Source: an uncultured Clostridia bacterium
Lineage (GTDB): Bacteria > Bacillota > Clostridia > Oscillospirales > Ruminococcaceae
Length of the DNA: 11,714 nt
Assembly: GCA_947631585.1 (NCBI GenBank)
Contig: CANRLY010000048.1
Location: 1 to 11,714 of the forward strand
Direction of reading: 5' to 3'
The notes below the pieces were generated by a model. The model did not search any database. It saw only the letters and a list, made by a program, of their open reading frames with translations, and was not told the DNA's origin. The number at the start of each line of letters is the position of its first letter. Positions within the stretch are counted from its first letter, which is position 1. Below are positions 6,930-11,714 of this stretch, one piece after another. A program made the position numbers and the translations under genes.

Positions 6930-7292
6930 ATGCCGGGAACTAATGAACAAGACCATAGCTGCTGCGGCGGCAGGAATATAGAAAAAGTAGAGGATCTGGG
7001 CAAGATAATGCCTTGCGAGGAAGAAGCCTATGACGTTTCAGAACTGTTTAAGGTGCTGGGGGACTATACCAGGGTGAATATCCTTTTCGTGCTGCAAAAA
7101 GGCGAGATCTGCGTGTGCGATATCGCCCAGCTGCTGAATATGACCCAGTCTGCTATATCTCACCAGCTGAGAGTGCTCAAACAGGCAAGACTGGTAAAAT
7201 ACCGCAGAGACGGCAAAACGGTTTACTACTCTATCGCCGACAGCCATGTTGATACTATCCTCAGCATGGGTATCGAGCATATTTCAGAATAA
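6930..7292 (+). CDS. cadC: CadC-like ArsR/SmtB-family metal-sensing repressor
   Basis: Dimeric winged-helix repressor that leaves DNA on binding soft divalent metals. The 120-residue protein has the family helix segment EICVCDIAQLL with Cys61 and Cys63 (the alpha-3N metal site), a recognition helix TQSAISHQLRVLKQA and wing YRRDGKTVYY. The C-terminal helix has Asp104, His106, His117 and Glu120, the alpha-5 ligand set with the same spacing as in SmtB. The N-terminal arm has Cys11, Cys12 and Cys29, which could complete the alpha-3N site as in CadC. So both metal sites look intact. The ATG at 6930 is chosen because GGAGG (6918-6922) lies 7 bases before it; the in-frame ATG at 6888 would lie inside the operator, with almost no leader. 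The gene is 19 bases upstream of the ATPase gene, and it likely represses itself and that gene. The likely inducers are Cd, Pb or Zn (inference). Arsenic is less likely given the neighbour. Confidence 0.9.
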   Translation: MPGTNEQDHSCCGGRNIEKVEDLGKIMPCEEEAYDVSELFKVLGDYTRVNILFVLQKGEICVCDIAQLLNMTQSAISHQLRVLKQARLVKYRRDGKTVYYSIADSHVDTILSMGIEHISE

Positions 7293-7311
7293 TTTAAAAG
7301 AGGCGATCATA

Positions 7312-9402
7312 ATGAAAACAACAGTGCTTGTGCTTGACGGTCTTGACTGCCCGAATTGTGCGGAGAAAATTGCTTCCTCTGTGCGCAAACTGGACGGCGT
7401 TTCCGGGGCGGATATGGATTTTATCAATAAAAAACTCAGCGTTGCTCATGACTCGAAGGAGGACGCAGTCTTTGCTCAGGTCAAAAAGATAGTCGGTTCT
7501 CTTGAACCTGATGTAAAGGTCAGATTGTGGGAGGACGCACCCCCGGAGGAAGAACCCGACCATACTGTCGATATAGTCAGACTTGCTGTGGCTGTGTCTC
7601 TGTTTGCTCTGTCCTACTTGTTTCACGGAGTTCCGCACCATGTAATGCTTGCGGTGTCTTACCTTGCTGCCGGATACGATGTGCTTCTGGAAGCTGTCAG
7701 GAACATTTTTAAAGGCAGACCTTTTGACGAAAACTTCCTTATGGCTGTGGCTTCCGTGGGCGCAATGATAATTGGCGAAATGAACGAGGGCGCAGCGGTA
7801 ATGATCTTCTACCAGGTGGGCGAACTGTTCCAGTCCATCGCTGTGGAACGCTCCGGCAAGTCTATAAGAAAGCTCATGGAACTTAAACCTGAGTCTGCTA
7901 ACCTGAAAGTTGGCGATGAGATAAAGGAAGTCCCCCCGGAACAGGTTCAGATTGGAGACGTTATACTCCTGAAACCGGGCGAAAGAGTACCGCTGGACGG
8001 CGTGCTTCTCAGCAGTGCGGCTTCTTTTGATACTTCCGCCCTCACCGGCGAATCCCTGCCGGCTGAGATGACCGCGGGCGATGAGATACTCAGCGGAAGC
8101 ATAAACCTTAACACAGCCGCTGAACTGAGAGTTACCAGCAGATATGCCGACTCCACAGTTGCAAAACTTCTCGATATGGTGAGAAATTCTTCCGCCAAGA
8201 AAGCCAAGACCGAAAAGTTCATAACCCGATTTGCCAGAGTGTATACACCTCTGGTTGTAGTTGCTGCGCTGCTTCTGGCAATTATCCCGTCTGTGCTGAC
8301 CGGTTTTGCCCATACGTCCGAATGGGTGTACAGGGCGCTGGTGTTCCTGGTAATTTCCTGCCCATGCGCTTTGGTGATATCCGTGCCGCTGAGCTTTTTT
8401 GCCGGGATAGGAGCTGCTTCTGCAAACGGAATACTTATCAAAGGCGCAAAAAGTATAGAGGCAGTAGCCTCCTGCGAAGCCGTGGCTCTGGATAAGACCG
8501 GAACTGTCACTCAGGGCATCTTTAAGGTGAAAAGCGTAGAACCTTTCAATATCAGCGAAACTCAGCTCCTTGAGATCGCCTGCGCCGCCGAAAGCAATTC
8601 CGACCACCCGATAGCAAAGTCGGTGGTGAGATACTGCGGAAAAGTTCCCGCTAAGAAACTGGACTTTGCCGGCGAGACCGCCGGTTCAGGCGTGACAGGC
8701 TCTCTTGACGGCAAAAAGATACTTTGCGGCAACGAAAAACTTCTTCGTGAAAACGGCGTGGAGATACCGCCTTTGGAAAATACCGCCATGACCTCTGTTA
8801 TGGTCGCTTCCGATGGCAGATACTGCGGCAGGATACTTCTTGGGGACGAGATAAAGGAAAGCTCCCCTGAAGCGGTGAAACGCCTGAAAAAATGCGGCGT
8901 TAAGCGTGTTGTAATGCTTACCGGCGACAAGCAGGCTATCGCTGAAGAAATTGCTGCTCAGGCTGGAATAGATGAGGTCAGAGCCGGATTGCTGCCGCAG
9001 GGCAAGGTCAAAGCGGTAGAACAGCTTATCGAAGAAACTTCGGGAACAGTTGCTTTTGTGGGCGACGGGATAAACGATGCGCCGGTCATTGCACGGGCTG
9101 ACGTGGGAGTCGCAATGGGCGGACTTGGCTCTGACGCAGCGATAGAAGCGGCGGATATGGTGCTTATGAACGACGACGTCACCAGACTTCCCGATGCGGT
9201 AAGGATATCAAAGAAAACTATGTCCATCGTCCGCCAGAACATAATTTTTGCCCTTGGCGTAAAAGCAGCCGTACTGCTGCTGGGAGCTATGGGTATAGCA
9301 GGTATGTGGATGGCAGTGTTTGCCGATGTGGGTGTTTCATTTATTGCAATACTCAACTCTCTGAGAGCTATGAGATACAAGCCTGCTTCATGCACGGAAT
9401 AA
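7312..9402 (+). CDS. cadA: Zn2+/Cd2+/Pb2+-exporting P1B-type ATPase (CadA/ZntA)
   Basis: ATP-driven membrane pump that expels soft divalent metals. The 696-residue protein has one N-terminal heavy-metal domain (GLDCPNCAEKI; Cys13, Cys16), an acidic linker with PPEEEPDH near residue 80, and paired membrane segments. The actuator motif TGES is at 245-248, and the metal-binding CPC is in TM6 (Cys350, Pro351, Cys352). The phosphorylated Asp394 lies in DKTGT, the nucleotide-binding HP is at 432-433, MLTGDK precedes the hinge, and GDGINDAP is at 584-591. Lys651 in TM7 and Asp672 in TM8 match the P1B-2 (Zn/Cd/Pb) subgroup and argue against a copper pump. The ATG at 7312 has AGAGG (7299-7303) 8 bases upstream; an earlier in-frame start at 7246 would overlap cadC and adds nothing family-like. 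It is cotranscribed with cadC. All catalytic motifs are intact. Confidence 0.95.
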   Translation: MKTTVLVLDGLDCPNCAEKIASSVRKLDGVSGADMDFINKKLSVAHDSKEDAVFAQVKKIVGSLEPDVKVRLWEDAPPEEEPDHTVDIVRLAVAVSLFALSYLFHGVPHHVMLAVSYLAAGYDVLLEAVRNIFKGRPFDENFLMAVASVGAMIIGEMNEGAAVMIFYQVGELFQSIAVERSGKSIRKLMELKPESANLKVGDEIKEVPPEQVQIGDVILLKPGERVPLDGVLLSSAASFDTSALTGESLPAEMTAGDEILSGSINLNTAAELRVTSRYADSTVAKLLDMVRNSSAKKAKTEKFITRFARVYTPLVVVAALLLAIIPSVLTGFAHTSEWVYRALVFLVISCPCALVISVPLSFFAGIGAASANGILIKGAKSIEAVASCEAVALDKTGTVTQGIFKVKSVEPFNISETQLLEIACAAESNSDHPIAKSVVRYCGKVPAKKLDFAGETAGSGVTGSLDGKKILCGNEKLLRENGVEIPPLENTAMTSVMVASDGRYCGRILLGDEIKESSPEAVKRLKKCGVKRVVMLTGDKQAIAEEIAAQAGIDEVRAGLLPQGKVKAVEQLIEETSGTVAFVGDGINDAPVIARADVGVAMGGLGSDAAIEAADMVLMNDDVTRLPDAVRISKKTMSIVRQNIIFALGVKAAVLLLGAMGIAGMWMAVFADVGVSFIAILNSLRAMRYKPASCTE

Positions 9403-9442
9403 CGCCTTTTTCCGGCAGTTTGAAAAATTTATAAAAAATAAT

Positions 9443-9471
9443 TTGCATTTCATAAAAAAGTATGTTATAAT
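9443..9471 (+). promoter_or_regulatory. Probable promoter of prmA
   Basis: TTGCAT (9443-9448) and a perfect TATAAT (9466-9471) are 17 bases apart in an AT-rich region after the cadA stop. The -35 box differs from consensus at two positions. Transcription would start near 9478, leaving a leader of about 80 bases that contains the hairpin at 9486-9520. Confidence 0.7.
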
Positions 9472-9485
9472 AATATTACGCTTTG

Positions 9486-9520
9486 AAAAACGGGATTATA
9501 TTTAAAATGATTCCGTTTTT
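9486..9520 (+). terminator. Hairpin with T-rich tail in the cadA-prmA gap (terminator or attenuator)
   Basis: AAAAACGGGA (9486-9495) pairs with TTCCGTTTTT (9511-9520) over 10 bp with one G-T wobble and a 15-nt AT loop; more Ts follow, with another T run at 9529-9533. It can end transcripts coming from cadA. Because it lies about 8 bases after the predicted prmA transcription start, it could also act as a leader attenuator. The stem is weak, with only three G-C pairs. Confidence 0.45.
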
Positions 9521-9556
9521 TGTTACTCTTTTTCACACAACAGGAGGACGACAACT

Positions 9557-10531
9557 GTGGATTGGACCGAGGTCAGTGTTTTTACTTCTTCTGACGGAGT
9601 CGATATAGTCTGCGGTCTGCTGATGGGTATAGGCATAAACGGCTTCGCTATCAAAGACAGCAGAGATTTCGAGGAATTTCTCACAAATAAAGAGATAAAC
9701 TGGGATTATATAGATGATGACCTTATGGGACTTAAAAACTGTGAAACTACAGTGACAGTGTATCTTCCGGGCAATTCTCAGGGCGCAGATATGCTTAGTA
9801 TGCTTCGGCAGGAACTTGCCGGACTTAAACAAAGAGATCCTGACGGACGGTTCGGCAGGCTGGAATGTGAGCTTGCCAGCGTCAGGGAAGAGGACTGGGC
9901 AAACAACTGGAAACAGTATTTCAAGCCAATGAGAGTAGGCAAAAAGCTGCTTATAAAACCCAGCTGGGAAACTGTTTCGGACAGCGGAGACCTTGTGGTG
10001 CTGGAAATAGACCCGGCGTCCAGCTTTGGTACAGGTCAGCATAACACCACAAGATTGTGTCTGGAGCTGATCGAAAAGTATCTTGTCAAAGGGGACAGGC
10101 TGCTTGACCTGGGCTGTGGGAGCGGTATACTTTCCGTGGGTGCAGTGCTGCTGGGGGCTGAGTCTGCGACGGCGGTGGATATAGACCGCAATTCCGTTGA
10201 TATAGCCGCTTCAAACGCCGGAAGCAACCATATACCGGAAAACCGCTATAAGGCTTTGTGCGGCAATGTGATAAACGACCCTGCGCTCAGAAAAGAAATA
10301 GGCGGAGAATACGATGTAGTCTGCGCAAATATCGTGGCTGACGTGCTGAAAGCAATGTCGCCCTATTTCGGGGAGTTTGTGAAAAAAGACGGCGTGCTGG
10401 TAGTATCAGGGATAATCGACTCAAGAAAGGAAGAGGTCATCGGAGCGATCGGAGAGCAGGGGTTTGAACTGCTGGAGATCTCTCAACTGGAAGACTGGAC
10501 GGCTGCGTCATTCAGGCGGCGCCGCCCTTGA
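9557..10531 (+). CDS. prmA: Ribosomal protein L11 methyltransferase
   Basis: SAM-dependent methyltransferase that trimethylates ribosomal protein L11 on the free or assembling protein in the cytoplasm. The 324-residue protein has the N-terminal L11-recognition part beginning DWTEVSVFTSS, then EEDWANNWKQYFKP. The catalytic core follows: DPASSFGTGQHNTTRLCLEL (Gly158 to Thr165 in the signature), the SAM-binding DLGCGSGILSVGA (from Asp184), AVDID, and CANIVADVLK with Asn258. The usual THPTT of E. coli PrmA reads QHNTT here. The start is GTG 9557, because AGGAGG (9542-9547) lies 9 bases upstream and the protein then begins exactly as the family does. It is followed after 23 bases by the PII-like gene, with which it is probably cotranscribed. 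Confidence 0.95.
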   Translation: MDWTEVSVFTSSDGVDIVCGLLMGIGINGFAIKDSRDFEEFLTNKEINWDYIDDDLMGLKNCETTVTVYLPGNSQGADMLSMLRQELAGLKQRDPDGRFGRLECELASVREEDWANNWKQYFKPMRVGKKLLIKPSWETVSDSGDLVVLEIDPASSFGTGQHNTTRLCLELIEKYLVKGDRLLDLGCGSGILSVGAVLLGAESATAVDIDRNSVDIAASNAGSNHIPENRYKALCGNVINDPALRKEIGGEYDVVCANIVADVLKAMSPYFGEFVKKDGVLVVSGIIDSRKEEVIGAIGEQGFELLEISQLEDWTAASFRRRRP

Positions 10532-10554
10532 CATCAAAACATAAAGGAGGAAAA

Positions 10555-10887
10555 ATGCAGTTAGTATACGTTATACTTAAACAGACAGATAAGGTGGACG
10601 ACCTGATGGTGGCTCTTGCCAATAACGGGATCAAGGGAGCAACGATACTTGAAAGTACAGGTATGGCAAAATCACTTTATAAATTGGAAAATATCCAGAC
10701 GATGGATCTGCTCAGACAGATACTTCAGAAAGAGGACGCCAACGCCAGCAGAACAGTGCTGATTTTGGTAAACGATGATATGGTGGAAACGGTCAGAAGT
10801 ACGGTAAAAGAAATAATGGGCGACCTTAGCCTTCCTAATGCAGGGATAATATTTGCTGTGCCGGTGACCTTTGCAGAGGGTATCTGA
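10555..10887 (+). CDS. PII-like small signalling protein (divergent)
   Basis: 110-residue protein with the look of the PII/CutA-like ferredoxin-fold family: a first strand MQLVYVILKQTDKVDDLMVA, the segment GIKGATILESTGMAKSL corresponding to GITGMTVTEVKGFG of GlnB, then RTVLILVNDDMVETV and a final GDLSLPNAGIIFAVPV like the PII B-loop and last strand. The T-loop region (about 38-65) is different in sequence from GlnB and lacks the GHTELYRGAEY block with the uridylylated tyrosine, so it is unlikely to be a classical nitrogen regulator controlled by GlnD. Nucleotide binding is possible but not shown. The ATG 10555 follows AAGGAGG at 10544-10550. The gene lies 23 bases after prmA and 21 bases before the pilin-like gene. 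No amtB or glnA is adjacent. Confidence 0.75.
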   Translation: MQLVYVILKQTDKVDDLMVALANNGIKGATILESTGMAKSLYKLENIQTMDLLRQILQKEDANASRTVLILVNDDMVETVRSTVKEIMGDLSLPNAGIIFAVPVTFAEGI

Positions 10888-10908
10888 ATTTTCAGGGAGG
10901 TGCGGAAA

Positions 10909-11391
10909 ATGTCCGCCAACAGATCGGCATTTACAATTGCTGAACTGCTTTGCGTGCTGACTATAATGGGAATAACGGCTGCTGTGGCAGTTCCGGGACT
11001 GACCGCTTATACCGACCATTATTATCAGCCGGTCTGCGAAGAAAGACTGGAAAAGGCGGTCTCACAAATACGCAGCAGCTGCGTAAAAGACCGTATGGAG
11101 CGGGAAACTGAACTGGTCAGCGATATTGTGACGGAAGCGGCAGAGGACGTTTCTGAAAACGGAAGAGAACTTTCCGCTGAAGCTGACGAAACAGGCGGCT
11201 TCCTTGAATGTGACGATATCTGTCCGGTAGGCGATAACTGCCGGTTCAGCTGGCAGATAGTTCCGCAGGACGGGGAAGAACCTGAGTACGCAGACGTGAC
11301 AGTTACCGCAAGCTGTGAGGAACACAAACTGAATGTTTCTGAAACTTTCAGAGTGACTTACGCTCCCTCGCAAGAGACAGAGGGCGACTGA
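10909..11391 (+). CDS. Type IV pilin-like protein with N-terminal methylation motif
   Basis: 160-residue secreted or membrane protein. A short leader MSANRSA is followed by the prepilin-type segment FTIAELLCVLTIMGI and a hydrophobic helix to about residue 30. Glu12 is the conserved +5 Glu after the predicted cleavage between Ala7 and Phe8; the -1 residue is Ala where Gly is usual. The rest is soluble and acidic, with six cysteines at 43, 58, 101, 105, 111 and 136, including CDDICPVGDNC, which could form disulphides outside the cell. The ATG 10909 is chosen because AGGGAGG (10894-10900) is 8 bases upstream; a GTG at 10900 overlaps that site. No peptidase, ATPase or other pilus genes are in the window, so it could be a minor pilin or pseudopilin served by machinery elsewhere. 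It is probably cotranscribed with the PII-like gene. Confidence 0.8.
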   Translation: MSANRSAFTIAELLCVLTIMGITAAVAVPGLTAYTDHYYQPVCEERLEKAVSQIRSSCVKDRMERETELVSDIVTEAAEDVSENGRELSAEADETGGFLECDDICPVGDNCRFSWQIVPQDGEEPEYADVTVTASCEEHKLNVSETFRVTYAPSQETEGD

Positions 11392-11393
11392 AT

Positions 11394-11457
11394 AAACAGA
11401 CAATGACCTCCCGACGTGATACGGGAGGTTTTGCATAATGGGGAAAACAGACAATGA
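11394..11457 (+). repeat. 13-nt direct repeat flanking the terminator before the ABC-F gene
   Basis: AAACAGACAATGA occurs at 11394-11406 and exactly again at 11445-11457, 51 bases apart, on either side of the hairpin at 11406-11429. The second copy contains the ATG start of the ABC-F gene. It may be the trace of a short duplication or insertion, or coincidence. Confidence 0.5.
11406..11432 (+). terminator. Rho-independent terminator after the pilin-like gene
   Basis: ACCTCCCG (11406-11413) and CGGGAGGT (11422-11429) make a perfect 8-bp GC-rich stem with an 8-nt loop, followed by TTTTGCAT. It lies 15 bases after the pilin-like stop and probably ends the prmA unit. The T run is short. No clear promoter is visible between it and the next gene, so some read-through or an attenuator role is possible. 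Confidence 0.65.
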
Positions 11458-11714
11458 TTCTCAGTATTGAAAATCTTTACAAGTATTATGACGGAGAACC
11501 TTTGCTCAAAGACGTGAATGTTACGGTGGAGGATAAGGACAGAATAGGTCTGGTGGGAAGAAATGGCTGCGGCAAAACCACTTTGCTGCGGATAATTAAC
11601 GGACTTGAAACGCTGGATAAAACTCCCGACGGTAAAGGCTCGGTGAATATCTCAAATAAGATCGCTGTCGGGTATTTGCAGCAAAACAGCGGACTTGAAA
11701 GCTCTAATACTATA
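11454..11714 (+). CDS. ABC-F-type ATPase, N-terminal part (runs off window)
   Basis: The frame from the ATG at 11454 stays open for 87 codons to the window end. It begins MILSIENLYKYYDGEPLLKD, then IGLVGRNGCGKTTLLRIING, a Walker A (P-loop) motif of the GxNGxGKTT form, and GYLQQNSGLES, a Q-loop. The absence of membrane segments and the start NLYKYYDGEPLLKDVNVTVE followed by DKDRIGLVGRNG are typical of ABC-F proteins (Uup/EttA/antibiotic-protection relatives), soluble twin-ATPase proteins acting at the ribosome. GGGGAA (11440-11445) is the likely ribosome binding site, 8 bases before the ATG. The second ATPase domain and linker are out of view, so the subfamily cannot be set and an ordinary ABC transporter ATPase is not fully excluded. 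Confidence 0.8.
   Translation, partial: MILSIENLYKYYDGEPLLKDVNVTVEDKDRIGLVGRNGCGKTTLLRIINGLETLDKTPDGKGSVNISNKIAVGYLQQNSGLESSNTI

Noticed and set aside
7294..8607. 437-codon - strand frame opposite cadA
   Set aside because: It is a shadow of the ATPase gene, whose motifs are all intact on the + strand. The antisense product has no recognisable motif.
11403..11438. 11-codon upstream ORF (ATG 11403 to TAA 11436-11438) running through the hairpin before the ABC-F gene
   Set aside because: It has no ribosome binding site and its hairpin is fully explained as the terminator of the preceding unit. A leader-peptide role is only a possibility.

Overview
The window looks like a chromosomal stretch from a Gram-positive anaerobe of the class Clostridia, most likely a Ruminococcus-type member of the Oscillospiraceae. 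The evidence is moderate GC, strong AGGAGG-type ribosome binding sites, textbook TTGACA/TATAAT promoters, a SCIFF-peptide maturase (a near-universal clostridial gene), a fermentative D-lactate dehydrogenase and an RND pump in a genome style without an outer membrane. The genus is inference. All genes lie on the + strand, and no stretch over about 250 bases lacks a gene.

Left part (1-2377): a radical SAM/SPASM maturase (scfB), cut by the window edge and broken by a frameshift near 1044, is followed by a terminator-like hairpin and then ldhA, which carries an unusual five-cysteine C-terminal tail. Middle-left (2405-6801): a perfect sigma-A-type promoter drives a solitary RND-family transporter, followed by a VTT/TVP38 membrane protein and a 71-residue protein of unknown function. 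No periplasmic adaptor or outer-membrane partner gene is in view. The unit ends in a 123-nt element (6679-6801) that folds on paper into a cloverleaf: an outer stem enclosing three adjoining hairpins.

Middle-right (6846-9402): a metal-resistance cassette. A consensus promoter overlaps its downstream side with a 12-2-12 ArsR/SmtB-type operator, followed by a CadC-like repressor and a Zn/Cd/Pb-exporting P1B-type ATPase. The repressor has residues for both known metal sites of the family, so the cassette is expected to be de-repressed by soft divalent metals.

Right part (9443-11714): a promoter and a leader hairpin precede prmA (ribosomal protein L11 methyltransferase), which is tightly followed by a PII-like small protein and a lone type IV pilin-like protein. 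A terminator flanked by a 13-nt direct repeat separates these from the start of an ABC-F-type ATPase gene that runs off the window.

I do not see an obviously new multi-gene system. The items most worth a second look are the cloverleaf element, the broken scfB, the Cys-rich LdhA tail and the prmA/PII-like/pilin-like neighbourhood.
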